A stretch of 55,701 bases of DNA from Rhodospirillales bacterium Ga0074136 (GCA_001464375.1 LNEW01000102.1:1-55701), one strand, 5' to 3'; positions 9,018-18,258 are shown, counted from the first letter of the stretch. Notes: generated from the letters alone by a model not told the origin. Program-made: numbers and translations.

Positions 9018-10289
9018 TCAGCGGCGGGCGAGTGCGGCGCAGTCGTTCGGCGTGGTGCGCGAAGGCAGCCCCATGGCGCGGAACTGCTCGGCCGTCATGC
9101 CCAGGGTCTGGGTGACGCCGTCCGTCTTGGCGACCATCTTGTTGACCAGCGTGCCGCCCGGTCCTTCCGCGACCTCGTTCACGAACACCGTCCCGGTGGC
9201 CTGGCGGTTCTCGTTGAGCGTGATCTCGCCCAGCGGGGAGGCCAGCTTCAGCGCCGAGAGCGCGGCGCGGAACTTCTGCTGGCCGTCGCTGAGGTCGCCG
9301 TTCACCGCATTCAACCCGGCGATCGCGGCCAGGGTGGCAATGTAGTAGCCGACACCGAACAGCGAGGGGCTGGCGAAGCGCTGGGCGGCCGGGAAGCCCT
9401 CCTGGTAGGCGCGGACATAGTCCCGCCAGGCCGCATCGGGGTTGTCCTCCGCCAGCGGGCCGGAGGTCAGGGCGCCGATCAGCGCATTGCGGGCGCGCCC
9501 ACGCGAGGTCAGCACCGTCTGGTCGGCCATGATCGTGCCGCCGATGATCTTGGTGCCCGCGCCGGCCTGCTGCCACTGGTTGAGGAAGTTGATCGCGTCC
9601 GTGCCGCCCAGGCCGAGGTAGATGGCGTCGATGTTGTCGGGCAACTGGGCGATCACGCCGCCGAAATCCGTGGCGCCGAGCGGCACCCAGAAGCGCTGCA
9701 CGATGGTGCCGCCGGCCCGGCAGTAATCCACCGCGAAGCCGAGGAAATTCGTATAGCCGAAGGAATAATCCGCCGAGACGGACGCAACGCGACGGTAGTT
9801 CTTGGTCCGCATGGCATAGGTGCCCAGACCCGCGCCCCACTGCGCGCCATCCAGGTTGTAGCGGAAGAAGTTGGGTGCGGGGTCGACCCAGGTCGTCTCC
9901 AGCGCACCCGAAATGCCGTTGATGACGGTCTTGGTCGGGATCGTCTTGGCATAGTCGCGCATGGCGATGCCTTCGGAGCCCGACAGGGGTCCGATGATGA
10001 AGTCCACCTGGTCCTGCTCGATCAGCTTGCGCGCCTGGCGCACCGCCGTGTCGGGCCTGGTGTCGGACGGCGCGACGATGGTCTCGACGCGCCTGCCGCC
10101 GGCCATGTTGCGTACCTGGCGCAGCGCCAGTTCCACGTTGCGGACGCCGTCGGCGCCACCGGCGGCGAAGGCCCCTTCGAGCGCCACGAGGATGCCGATC
10201 TTGATCGGCGGTTGCCCCTGCGCGGACGCCGCCGTCGACAAGGCGGTCGCGCCAGCGACACCGAGAACCGCTCTCCTGCTCCAGTCCAT
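9018..10289 (-). CDS. Periplasmic substrate-binding protein of the Liv-type ABC importer
   Basis: The protein has 423 residues. The N-terminus MDWSRRAVLGVAGATAL looks like a Tat-type signal (SRRAVLG) followed by an ASA cleavage site. The mature part starts PPIKIGILVALEGAFAAGG and shows the type-I periplasmic fold (Peripla_BP_6): FIIGPLSGSEGIAMRDYAK, NFFRYNLDGAQWGAGLG, VASVSADYSFGYTN and TDAINFLNQWQQAGAGTKIIGG. A good ribosome-binding site (AGGGAG) lies about eight bases before the ATG. As the first gene of the operon it should deliver ligand to LivHM. Ligand identity is open. The family binds amino acids, amides, aromatic acids and others. Confidence 0.9.
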   Translation of the reverse strand: MDWSRRAVLGVAGATALSTAASAQGQPPIKIGILVALEGAFAAGGADGVRNVELALRQVRNMAGGRRVETIVAPSDTRPDTAVRQARKLIEQDQVDFIIGPLSGSEGIAMRDYAKTIPTKTVINGISGALETTWVDPAPNFFRYNLDGAQWGAGLGTYAMRTKNYRRVASVSADYSFGYTNFLGFAVDYCRAGGTIVQRFWVPLGATDFGGVIAQLPDNIDAIYLGLGGTDAINFLNQWQQAGAGTKIIGGTIMADQTVLTSRGRARNALIGALTSGPLAEDNPDAAWRDYVRAYQEGFPAAQRFASPSLFGVGYYIATLAAIAGLNAVNGDLSDGQQKFRAALSALKLASPLGEITLNENRQATGTVFVNEVAEGPGGTLVNKMVAKTDGVTQTLGMTAEQFRAMGLPSRTTPNDCAALARR

Positions 10290-10589
10290 CCGTCTTCTCC
10301 CTGATCGTCCGTTCTTGTTGCGGGGACCGGGATAGTGACCGATTCGTCCCGCACATCGGATTTTTTTATGAGCGCCCCGGCTGCGGGATAGGCCCGCCGC
10401 CGCTCGCTCAACCTGACCAGTCCACCGCGCGGCTTATCGGTCGTCAAGACAGGATTCAGGCCGATTCATCCTGTGCTGGGGCATGTAACGCCGCGAAGCG
10501 CCGGGGACCGGGGCCTGCACCGAGGGCGCTTTTGCACGCTGATCACGCGGTCCGGTCACCGCCGCCCGGGCGTTTGCACGCCCGCCGCG
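10290..10589. promoter_or_regulatory. Intergenic region upstream of the Liv-type operon, with an inverted repeat
   Basis: No gene is visible in these 300 bases. The minus-strand part next to 10289 is the 5' leader of the binding-protein gene, including its ribosome-binding site and a run of seven T's (plus strand, about 10361-10367). An inverted repeat, ACAGGAT (10449-10455) and ATCCTGT (10468-10474) separated by 12 bases, could be an operator or a small hairpin. No consensus promoter could be fixed with confidence. Confidence 0.35.
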
Positions 10590-11915
10590 TCATCCCGACA
10601 GCGCCCCACCCCCGGGCCGGCGCAGCGCCGCGACCGCAGGCCCCTGCGGCAGCGCCAGCACCTTGTCGATGCGCCGGCCATCCATGTCGACCACCTCCCA
10701 GCGCCAGCCCAGCCCCTCGGTGCACGCGCCCGCCTCGGGGATGCGGCCCATGAGCTGGAGCACCAGGCCGGCGATGGTCTGGTAGTTGCGCGGCTCCGGC
10801 GGCTTGATGCCCAGGATCTCGCCCGCCTCGTCGAGCGGCATCGCACCCGCCAGCAGCCAGGACCCGTCGTCGCGCTGCACCGCGGCTTCATGGGCCTCCT
10901 CCGCCTCGGCGCCGAAATCGCCGATGATGGTGCCCGTGAGGTCGGTCGGCGTGACCACGCCCTCGATATGCCCATATTCGTCGTTGACCAGCGCGAGCGG
11001 CACCTTCGCCGCCCGCAGCACGGCCAGCACCGACAGCGCCTCGGCGGTATCCGGCACCACCGGCGCGGGCCGCATCAGGGCGCGCGGATCCAGCGCCTCG
11101 TCGCGCGCCATGGCGGCCAGCAGGTCGCGCACGCGCACCACGCCGACCAGCGCATCGATCGATCCCTCGCCGACCGGCAGCAGGCTGTGCCGTGCGCTCA
11201 GGATCATCTGCTGCCAGGCGGCTTCCCCGGCCTGCAGGTCCAGCCAGTCGACATCGCCGCGCGGCGTCATCAGCGCGCGCACCGGGCGGCTGCCCAGGCG
11301 CAGCACGCCGCGCAGCATCTGCTGCTCGCTGCTCTCGATGGTGCCATGCCGTTCGGCCTCGGCGATCAGCGTGCGCACGTCGTCCTGCGTCACCTTCTCC
11401 TCCGGGTCCGCGGTCTGGCCGAGCAGCCGGAAGATCAGGTTGGTCGACACGTTCAGCAGCCAGACCGCCGGCGCGCCGATGCGCGCGACCACCGTCATCG
11501 GCGGCGCCACCAGGCAGGCGATCGATTCCGGCCGGCGCAGCGCGAAACGCTTGGGCACCAGTTCGCCCACCACGATCGACAGGTAGGTCACCAGCGCGAT
11601 CACCACGCCGAAGCCGACCGGCTCGGCCACCGTCCGCGGCATGCCCAGGCCGGCGAACCAGGCACCGAGCGCGCCGCCCAGCGTGGCGCCGGAGAAGGCG
11701 CCGGCCACCACGCCCACTAGCGTGATGCCGATCTGCACGGTCGAGAGGAACTTCCCCGGATCCTCGGCCAGGGCCAGCGCCGCCCGCGCCCCGGCGCGGC
11801 CCTGCTCGGCCATCGCCCGCAGCCTCGGGCGGCGCGACGAGACGATGGCGAGTTCGGACATCGCGAAGCAGCCATTCAGCAGCACCAGCGCGAGCACGAT
11901 GGCGAGGTCGATCAT
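10590..11915 (-). CDS. CNNM/CBS/CorC_HlyC-domain membrane protein (hemolysin-like family)
   Basis: The protein has 441 residues. The CNNM (DUF21) transmembrane domain spans about residues 1-190, with GCFAMSELAIVSSRRPRLRAM at the start and VVGELVPKRFALRRPE near 115-130. A tandem CBS pair follows (about 200-330, including ALMTPRGDVDWLDL and DEYGHIEGVVTPTDL). A C-terminal CorC_HlyC domain (about 350-430, LPLDEAGEILG-like sequence and RIPEAGACTEGLGWRWEVVDMDG) completes it. Members are linked to divalent-cation (Mg2+/Co2+) efflux, and the historical hemolysin name is misleading. Domain order and length are normal. It appears to be a single-gene unit. Confidence 0.9.
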   Translation of the reverse strand: MIDLAIVLALVLLNGCFAMSELAIVSSRRPRLRAMAEQGRAGARAALALAEDPGKFLSTVQIGITLVGVVAGAFSGATLGGALGAWFAGLGMPRTVAEPVGFGVVIALVTYLSIVVGELVPKRFALRRPESIACLVAPPMTVVARIGAPAVWLLNVSTNLIFRLLGQTADPEEKVTQDDVRTLIAEAERHGTIESSEQQMLRGVLRLGSRPVRALMTPRGDVDWLDLQAGEAAWQQMILSARHSLLPVGEGSIDALVGVVRVRDLLAAMARDEALDPRALMRPAPVVPDTAEALSVLAVLRAAKVPLALVNDEYGHIEGVVTPTDLTGTIIGDFGAEAEEAHEAAVQRDDGSWLLAGAMPLDEAGEILGIKPPEPRNYQTIAGLVLQLMGRIPEAGACTEGLGWRWEVVDMDGRRIDKVLALPQGPAVAALRRPGGGALSG

Positions 11916-12053
11916 GGAGCGAAGGGTTCCCGGCTTCTTTTTGTCGCGCCTTTATCGCACGACATGGCCGCCTGCGTCGCATGCCGGTCCTGCCAGCCCG
12001 GCACGGCTCCCGGTGCCGCGCGGTAACCGGCCGGGGCCGTCGGCCGGCGCGCG

Positions 12054-12641
12054 TCAGGCCTGGCCGGTCGCCATCGCGGCCTGCGCGCCCATTGCCGCCT
12101 CGCGCCCGATCTCGAACCACAGGCAGGGCTCATCGCGTCCGCGCGCCGGGCACCAGATGCGCCCATCCCCCAGCGGCACCATGCCGAGCAGCCGCACCAC
12201 CGCCAGCGAGGCCGCATTGTCCGCCTGCACCGCCGCGCGCACCCGCGCCACGTCCATGCTGCGGAAGGCCTCGGCCAGCGCGGCGGGCGCCGCTTCGCGC
12301 ATCAGCCCTTCGCCCTGGAAGCCATCGCCGAGCCAATAGGTGATCAGCGCCGTCGCCGCATCGCCCGGCGCGCGGGAGATGCTGATCCAGCCGACCACCG
12401 CGCCGTCGGACCGCCGTTCGATCACCAGCGGCAGGGACCGCCGCTCGGCCGCCGCCATGCGCACGCCGGCGATGCGGTCGGCCGCCATGGGCGGCGTATA
12501 GGGCACCGGCCAGGAGGCCAGCCGCCGGCTGATCGCTTCGTTCATCAGGCCGGCCAGCGCCGTCGCGTCGCGCGATTCCGCGCAGCGCAGGCGCAGGCGG
12601 GGCGTCTCCACGGCGGGAAGGGTGGGTGCATCCACAACCAT
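12054..12641 (-). CDS. GNAT family N-acetyltransferase, RimJ/RimL-like
   Basis: The 195-residue protein opens with ETPRLRLRCAESRDATAL, the usual RimJ/RimL-type start. It has a conserved ITYWLGDGFQGEGLMREA segment, which corresponds to the acetyl-CoA loop (Q-G-x-G-L/Y), and a NAASLAVVRLLGM segment near the end. It lies 23 bases after the aldehyde dehydrogenase gene in the same direction. It could therefore be read from the carotenoid operon without having a role in it. The substrate is unknown. Confidence 0.85.
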   Translation of the reverse strand: MVVDAPTLPAVETPRLRLRCAESRDATALAGLMNEAISRRLASWPVPYTPPMAADRIAGVRMAAAERRSLPLVIERRSDGAVVGWISISRAPGDAATALITYWLGDGFQGEGLMREAAPAALAEAFRSMDVARVRAAVQADNAASLAVVRLLGMVPLGDGRIWCPARGRDEPCLWFEIGREAAMGAQAAMATGQA

Positions 12642-12664
12642 GGCGTTAGTATAACCTGGAATGA

Positions 12665-14200
12665 TTAACGCAACAGCCGTTTCGTGATGCGCTCCGCCAT
12701 CGCTCCGCGTGGCGGGTCAAACATCCTCGCGAGCGAAAATCGCCCATGCCGCACCCGCGCCCGCAGGTTCGACAGCGCGCGGAAGCCTTCCTCGCCATGG
12801 GTGCGGCCGTGGCCCGAGGCGCCGACCCCGCCGAAAGCCAGGCCGGAGAAGCCGACATGCTCGACGCAGCGGCCATGGACGATGGCGCCGGAGCGCGTGC
12901 CGGCGGCGACCGCGGCCTCCTCGGCCGTGTCCGCGCCGAACAGGTAGATCGCGAGCGCGGGCGGACGCGCGGCGATCCAGGCGATGGCCTCCGCCAGATC
13001 GGCGCAGGGGCGCAGCGGCAGGATCGGGCCGAATACCTCCTCGGTCATGAGGGCAGAGTCGTCCGGCGCGGTGGCCAGCGCGATGGCGCGGCGCCGGCCT
13101 GGCCCATCGGGCCCGAGCGGGACCAGCAGGGCGCCGGCCGACAGTCGATCCAGCCGCGCCGCCTGCGCGTCGTCCAGCAGGGCGGTCTCCGGCACGGCAA
13201 TCCCGGCGGCGCGGCAGGCGGCGGTGAAGGCCGCGACATCATGGCCGACCAGCAGCACGGTGTCGGGTGCCACGCAGGTCTGCCCGGCGTTCAGCGCCTT
13301 GCCCACCAGGATCTCGCGCGCCGCCTGCCCGAGGTCGGCGCCGGGCAGCACCAGCGCCGCGCATTTGCCGCCCAGTTCCAGCGTCACGGGCGTGAGGTTC
13401 GCCGCCGCCGCCATCGCCACGCGCCGCCCGGTCTGCGTGCCGCCGGTGAACACCAGATGGTCCCAGGGCTGGAGCGCGAAATCGGCGGCCACCGCGGCAT
13501 CGCCGACCACGCAGCGCGCCATGTCGGGGCCGAGCCCTGCCGCCAGCACCTCGCCGATCAGCGCGGCGCAGCGCGGCGCGTGCTCGGACGGCTTCACCAC
13601 GATCCGGTTGCCCGCGGCGATCGCGTCCACGGCCGGCGCCAGCGCCAGCTGCACCGGGTAGTTCCACGGCGCCATGATGCCGACGATGCCCTTCGGCACG
13701 CATTCGACGACGGCGCGCGCCGGCCAGAAGGGATAGGGCACGCCGGCGCGCCGCGGCCGCGCCCAGCGGCGCAGCTTGCGGCGCGCATGCAGCGCGAAAT
13801 CGGCCACCAGCAGCACGTCGGCCAGCAGAGTCTCGATGCGCGACCGCGCACCGAAATCGGCGGCGGCGGCGGCGGCGATGTCGTCGGCGCGGCGCTTCAG
13901 TTCGGCGGCGAGGCGCGCCAGCAGGTCGCGGCGGCGCGACAGGTCCGGCGCGCCGTCGCGGGCCTCGGCGGCGCGCAGCGCGGCGAGGGCTTCGGCCGGG
14001 CGCAGCCCCGGCGGGGCAGTGCCAGGATCCCGCCCGACGTCGGTCGCCGTAGGCCCGCCGGCGGCTGCACCTTCGTCGGTGCGCGCGCCGGCGCCATGGG
14101 CCGCGGGCGCGCGGTCCGGTGGCGCGGTGCCGGATGACGCGTCGGCGCGCGGCGATGCATCCGCGCCTTGCGTCCCGCGTGGCGGCACGATCGGGCTCAT
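12665..14200 (-). CDS. Aldehyde dehydrogenase, probably the carotenoid-aldehyde dehydrogenase of the C30 cluster
   Basis: About 511 residues from the ATG at 14200 (a GTG at 14215 is also possible). The first ~55 residues are low-complexity Ala/Gly/Pro and not part of the fold. ALDH hallmarks are APWNYPVQLAL, VVKPSEHAP, the catalytic Glu in LELGGK and the catalytic Cys in NAGQTCVAPD. The overall sequence is closest to the coniferyl-aldehyde/C30-aldehyde group, with its short C-terminus FGGVGASGHGRTHGEEGFR. In staphyloxanthin synthesis an ALDH oxidises the 4,4'-diaponeurosporenal end to the acid. The same step is inferred here because the gene follows HpnE and is co-oriented with the desaturase, glycosyltransferase and acyltransferase genes. 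Confidence 0.85.
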   Translation of the reverse strand: MSPIVPPRGTQGADASPRADASSGTAPPDRAPAAHGAGARTDEGAAAGGPTATDVGRDPGTAPPGLRPAEALAALRAAEARDGAPDLSRRRDLLARLAAELKRRADDIAAAAAADFGARSRIETLLADVLLVADFALHARRKLRRWARPRRAGVPYPFWPARAVVECVPKGIVGIMAPWNYPVQLALAPAVDAIAAGNRIVVKPSEHAPRCAALIGEVLAAGLGPDMARCVVGDAAVAADFALQPWDHLVFTGGTQTGRRVAMAAAANLTPVTLELGGKCAALVLPGADLGQAAREILVGKALNAGQTCVAPDTVLLVGHDVAAFTAACRAAGIAVPETALLDDAQAARLDRLSAGALLVPLGPDGPGRRRAIALATAPDDSALMTEEVFGPILPLRPCADLAEAIAWIAARPPALAIYLFGADTAEEAAVAAGTRSGAIVHGRCVEHVGFSGLAFGGVGASGHGRTHGEEGFRALSNLRARVRHGRFSLARMFDPPRGAMAERITKRLLR

Positions 14201-14246
14201 CGCGGTGCAGGCCACGCGGGGCGGCGCGCGGCTGCGCGGCGGCCGG

Positions 14247-15518
14247 TCATGCGTTCACCCTCCGCAGGCTGGCCGCGCCCGCCACCGGCCGCGGCAGCCG
14301 CGTCGCGATCGCCTTGGCCGCCGCTTCGCCCGACCGCGCCGCGGCCTCGATGGTCGCGGGCAGGCCCGGCCAGGTCCAGTCGCCGGCCAGCGCCATGTTG
14401 CGCATGACCATCCGCGGCGCGACCGGCGCGATGCCCACCGCATGACGCGGCGTGGCGCGGCGTTCCTTCACCGCGCGGCAGGGCGGCGGCGGCTCGGGCC
14501 AGTCGCCCGGCAGCGCGAAGGCGGCGGCGGCGCGCAGGATCTCCGCCCAGGCGCGCGGCGCCAGCGCCTCGGCGCTGTCCTCGCTTTCGGCATCCGCCGC
14601 GCTCACCGTCACGCTGACGCCCGTGGGGCGCACGAGCACCCATTGCGTGAGCCCGCCGACGATGCCCACGAAGCGCACCGGCCCCGCGCCGCGCCGCGCG
14701 AAATGCAGGTTGAGGATCGGCGCGTGGCGCTCCGGCACGCGCAGCCCCGGGATCAGCTTCGCCGCCTCCCAGGGTGGCAGCGCGAGCACCACGGCGTCGG
14801 CCGGGTCGAGCGTGATGGTCTCCTCCGCCATGTGCAGCGCGGTGATGCGTTGATCCGCGCTGGTCAGCGCGCGCAGGCGGGTGCCGAGGTCGATGGTGGC
14901 ACCGGCATCGCGCAGCGCCGCCAGCGCCGGCGCCACCAGGTCCGGCCCCAGGCCCTCGCGCGCCACCAGCAGCCGCGCCGCGCCGGCCGAACCAAGCCGC
15001 CGCAGCACCTGGCCGAGCCGCGCGGAGGATGCCTCCGCCACCGGCGTGTTCAGCGCCGCCACCGTGAGCGGTTCGACGAAGCCGCGCAGCAAGGCAGGGT
15101 GCTTGGCCAGCGCCACGCCGACCGGGCGGTCGGTGAAGGGCAGCGCCATGCCGAGCAGCGCGAACAGCCCGCCCGCACTCATGCCCGGCGGCCGCAGCGC
15201 CGGGTCGCGCCAGGCCATCGGCGCCGCGGCGATGCGCCGCGCGCTGCCATCGGCCAGATCGAGCATCGGCAGCCCCTCGGGCTCCGGCTCGACCCAGCCG
15301 CCGCGCGCGCCGATCGCATCGAGGAAGCGCAGCGCCGCGTGGTTCGCACCCATCAGCGCATGCGTGCCGTTGTCGGTGCCGTCGGGAAGGGCGCGGCAGC
15401 GGCCGCCGGCGACGGGTGCTGCCTCGTGCAGCGTAACGGCGTGGCCGCCGCGGGCCAGCGCGAGCGCGGCCACCAGCCCCGCCACGCCGGCGCCCACGAC
15501 GTGGACGCGCGCGGTCAT
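14247..15518 (-). CDS. hpnE: Hydroxysqualene dehydroxylase HpnE
   Basis: The 423-residue FAD-dependent amine-oxidase-type protein starts at an ATG overlapping the HpnCD stop (ATGA). The N-terminal dinucleotide motif is VHVVGAGVAGLVAALALARGG, with an acidic residue at the end of the second strand (LHEAAP). The stretch GGRCRALPDG... DNGTHALMGANHAALRFL is characteristic of HpnE. The C-terminus has the FAD-binding NMALAGDWTWPGLPATIE motif. It reduces hydroxysqualene to squalene, the third step after HpnD and HpnC. The neighbours supply all three activities. Confidence 0.92.
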   Translation of the reverse strand: MTARVHVVGAGVAGLVAALALARGGHAVTLHEAAPVAGGRCRALPDGTDNGTHALMGANHAALRFLDAIGARGGWVEPEPEGLPMLDLADGSARRIAAAPMAWRDPALRPPGMSAGGLFALLGMALPFTDRPVGVALAKHPALLRGFVEPLTVAALNTPVAEASSARLGQVLRRLGSAGAARLLVAREGLGPDLVAPALAALRDAGATIDLGTRLRALTSADQRITALHMAEETITLDPADAVVLALPPWEAAKLIPGLRVPERHAPILNLHFARRGAGPVRFVGIVGGLTQWVLVRPTGVSVTVSAADAESEDSAEALAPRAWAEILRAAAAFALPGDWPEPPPPCRAVKERRATPRHAVGIAPVAPRMVMRNMALAGDWTWPGLPATIEAAARSGEAAAKAIATRLPRPVAGAASLRRVNA

Positions 15519-17158
15519 CGCGCCGCCACGGGCGCCAGGCGCAGCGCGAAGGCCGCCATGCGCGCCTTCTCCCCGGTGGTCAGGCGCGGGCGCGCGCGCG
15601 GCGGGCCGAAGCCGCGCGCGACCAGCCGGTCGAAGATGCGCCGGTAGCCCCACATCATGATGCGCGCGGGCAGCAGCGCGGGCGTGTCGAAGCCGCGCAG
15701 CTCCGCTTCCGCCCGCGCGAAGCCGGCCTCGGCCTGCGCCGCGAGGTCCCGCGCCGCGCCGGCTATCCCGGGCTGCGCCATCATGGCGGGGGCCTCGCCC
15801 TCCGCCACGCCATGAACGGCGAGCAGGTCGCGCGGCAGGTAGACGCGGTTGCGCGCCGCGTCCTCGTCGATGTCACGCAGGATGTTCACCAGCTGCAGCG
15901 TGCGCCCCAGCGCCAGGCCGAACCCCGCCGCCTGCGGCGCACCGAAGATGCGCACCGCCATCGCGCCGACGCTGCCCGCCACCCGCCGGCAATACAGGTC
16001 GAGCGCCGCGCCATCGGCGATGCGCAGGCGCGGCGCGGCGTCGGTCTGCATGCCGGCGATCATCGCCTCGCATTCCTCGACCGGCAGGTCGTAGCGGTCC
16101 CGCGCGCGCGCCAGTTCGCGCGACAGCGCGCAGTCGGGCCGGGACAGCTTCGCGCGCCAGTCGTCGAGGAAGCGACGCTTCTCGGCTTCCGGCATGGCAC
16201 CATCGGCGATGTCGTCCACCGCGCGGCAAAAGGCATAGACCGCCCAGAGCGCGCGCCGGCGGTCGCCGCGCAGGGCCGACATGCCCTTCGCGAAGGACGA
16301 CCCGGCGGCGGCGACGCGCGCCCGCACCAGCGCCGCATCCGATGGCCCACGAAACGGGCTGGCCGCGAAGGCGCGGGCGAAGTCGACCTTGCCGAGCGCG
16401 ACGCGCCCGCGCACCGGATCGCCGGCGCGCAGCCGCGCGAGCAGCCGCCGCGCCAGCGCGATGGTGACGCTCGCCTCCATCGCGAGGCGCCACGACCCGA
16501 TCATCCGCGGCAGCCCCGCCGCGGCATCGAGCCGTTCCTCCACCCGGTCCAGTGCGGCGTTCAACACCTCGCGCCGCGCCGCGGCATTGACCGGATCGAA
16601 AAAGCCCGCCTCGCCCCCCGCCAGCGCCATCCAGGCTTCCGGCAGGTAGATGCGGTCCAGCGCATCGCGGTCCGGCACCAGGTCCTGCAGGTGATTGAGC
16701 ACCTGCAGCGCGGTGCACAGCGCGTCGGAGGCGCCTTCCGCGCCCGGTGCATCCACGCCATGCAGGCGCAGCAGCATGCGCCCGACCGGATTGGCCGAGG
16801 CCGCGCAGTAGCGTTCCAGCGCCGCCCAGTCGCCATAGCGCCGCTGCGTCGCATCCTGGCGGAAGGCCGCCAGCATGGCGCGCGCCTCGGCCGTGCCGCT
16901 GCCCGCCGCGTGCAGCAGCCGGGCCGCGGGTTCCGTGGCGGACGGATCATCCAGCGCTCGTTCCAGCGCATCCAGCCGCGCGAACTTCTCCTCCGGCGCC
17001 AGCGTGGCACTGTCGGCGATGTCGTCCGCCGTGCGCACGAAGCGGTAGAAGCCCATCACCTTCGGTCGCAGCGCAGGCGCGAGCAGCAGCGAGGCGACCG
17101 GGAAATTCTCGCCGCTTGCATCGCGCGTGGGCGCGCCGATCGCGGCCGAGCCGGTCAC
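15515..17158 (-). CDS. HpnC-HpnD fusion: presqualene diphosphate synthase plus hydroxysqualene synthase in one chain
   Basis: This is an uninterrupted 547-residue frame starting at a GTG that overlaps the glycosyltransferase stop (GTGA). Residues 1 to about 270 are HpnC: SGENFPVASLLLAP at the start, DDIAD at 45-49 and IYLPEAW near 170. Residues of about 275-547 are HpnD: AGSSFAKGMSALRGDRRRAL, DDIAD at 315-319, and LVNILRDIDEDAARNRVYLP (about 423-442). HpnD condenses two farnesyl diphosphates to presqualene diphosphate, and HpnC converts that to hydroxysqualene. These are normally separate proteins of about 280 residues. I find no stop or plausible restart at the junction (near 16350), so the sequence supports a true fusion. 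Both halves retain their first Asp-rich motif. Confidence 0.88.
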   Translation of the reverse strand: MTGSAAIGAPTRDASGENFPVASLLLAPALRPKVMGFYRFVRTADDIADSATLAPEEKFARLDALERALDDPSATEPAARLLHAAGSGTAEARAMLAAFRQDATQRRYGDWAALERYCAASANPVGRMLLRLHGVDAPGAEGASDALCTALQVLNHLQDLVPDRDALDRIYLPEAWMALAGGEAGFFDPVNAAARREVLNAALDRVEERLDAAAGLPRMIGSWRLAMEASVTIALARRLLARLRAGDPVRGRVALGKVDFARAFAASPFRGPSDAALVRARVAAAGSSFAKGMSALRGDRRRALWAVYAFCRAVDDIADGAMPEAEKRRFLDDWRAKLSRPDCALSRELARARDRYDLPVEECEAMIAGMQTDAAPRLRIADGAALDLYCRRVAGSVGAMAVRIFGAPQAAGFGLALGRTLQLVNILRDIDEDAARNRVYLPRDLLAVHGVAEGEAPAMMAQPGIAGAARDLAAQAEAGFARAEAELRGFDTPALLPARIMMWGYRRIFDRLVARGFGPPRARPRLTTGEKARMAAFALRLAPVAAR

Positions 17159-18258
17159 GGCGCCTCGGGCGCGGCGTAGGCGCGGCCCTTCCAGCCTTCC
17201 TTGCGCCCCATCAGGAAGCGCGCCAGCGCGGTCCACTGGATGGCCAGCGCCACCGCCACCGCGATCGGATGCAGCAGGATGGTCCAGGACGGTTCGCCGG
17301 TGCGCTTCGTGATCGCCATGCGCAGCGCGAAGACCATGGCGAGCGCCACCGCCGCCTGCCACGCCGGCAGCAGGAAGAAGGGCCACAGATGCGCGCCCGC
17401 CAGCATCACCGTCCAGACCGGCAGGCCGATCGGCGTCGCCATGCCCTCGCGCGCGTTCTTCATGAAGCCGCGCCAGGATTCGACGAAATCGGGGTACATC
17501 CGGCAGCGCGCGATGTTGGCGCCGAGCACGATCTCGGTCCGGTGGCCCTGCACGCGCAGCAGCCGCGTCAGCTTCAGCCCGTCATGCAGCGTGCTGCGCA
17601 CCGCGCCGTGGCCGCCCACCGCCTGGTAGGCGCTGCGTTCGAACAGCATCATCTGCCCGCAGCCGGCGGCCAGGCCGGGATGCCGCGTGAAGGCGCGCCC
17701 CCCGCCGGGCAGATACCCGATCAGCAGCAGGTTGATCATCGGCACCGTCAGGCCTTCGCCCCAGGTGAGGATGCGCTGCCGCGGCACCCCGCTGACCAGC
17801 GCCAGGCGGTGCTTCACCGCATGCCCGGCCAGCGCCGCCGCGGCTGCCGGGTCGAGCCGCACGTCGGCGTCGATGAACAGCAGATGCGTGCCACGCGCGG
17901 CCTCGGCCAGGCGCGCGCAGGCGTGCATCTTGCCCGACCAGCCTTCGGGCAGCGCCGGCGCGTCGACCAGCCGCACGCGGTCGTCGCGGGCCGCGAAGCG
18001 GCGGACGATGTCGGCCGTGCCGTCGGTCGACCCGTCATCCATGACGATGACCTCGACCTTCGCCTCGAGCTGGCCCAGCGCGTGTTCCAGGCAGTCGGCG
18101 ATGTTCGCCGCCTCGTTGCGGGCAGGAATGAGGATGGAGACCAGCACGCCCTCCGGCACGCGCCCGTCGGGGTCGCGCACGAGGCGCAGGTTGATCGCGC
18201 CCACCACTGCCGGAAACACGGCGAGCACCAGGACGATCCAGGCGTAGTCGTCGATCAC
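17155..18258 (-). CDS. Family 2 glycosyltransferase, CrtQ-like
   Basis: The 367-residue protein starts at a GTG overlapping the acyltransferase stop (GTGA). An N-terminal membrane anchor (VLVLAVFPAVVGAI) precedes a GT-A domain with VSILIPARNEAANI, EVIVMDDGSTDGTAD and the metal-binding DAD in THLLFIDADVRLD. Two or three C-terminal membrane helices follow. The arrangement matches CrtQ (glucosyltransferase on diaponeurosporenoate in staphyloxanthin synthesis) and related hopene-associated glycosyltransferases (HpnB). The HpnB alternative is real, but the acyltransferase and aldehyde dehydrogenase neighbours favour carotenoid glycosylation. Confidence 0.85.
   Translation of the reverse strand: MIDDYAWIVLVLAVFPAVVGAINLRLVRDPDGRVPEGVLVSILIPARNEAANIADCLEHALGQLEAKVEVIVMDDGSTDGTADIVRRFAARDDRVRLVDAPALPEGWSGKMHACARLAEAARGTHLLFIDADVRLDPAAAAALAGHAVKHRLALVSGVPRQRILTWGEGLTVPMINLLLIGYLPGGGRAFTRHPGLAAGCGQMMLFERSAYQAVGGHGAVRSTLHDGLKLTRLLRVQGHRTEIVLGANIARCRMYPDFVESWRGFMKNAREGMATPIGLPVWTVMLAGAHLWPFFLLPAWQAAVALAMVFALRMAITKRTGEPSWTILLHPIAVAVALAIQWTALARFLMGRKEGWKGRAYAAPEAP

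Noticed and set aside
12746..15647. Long plus-strand open frames opposite the aldehyde dehydrogenase, HpnE and HpnCD genes
   Set aside because: They are antisense shadows, rich in Arg/Ala/His/Gln, with no conserved motif. The minus-strand genes have complete active sites.
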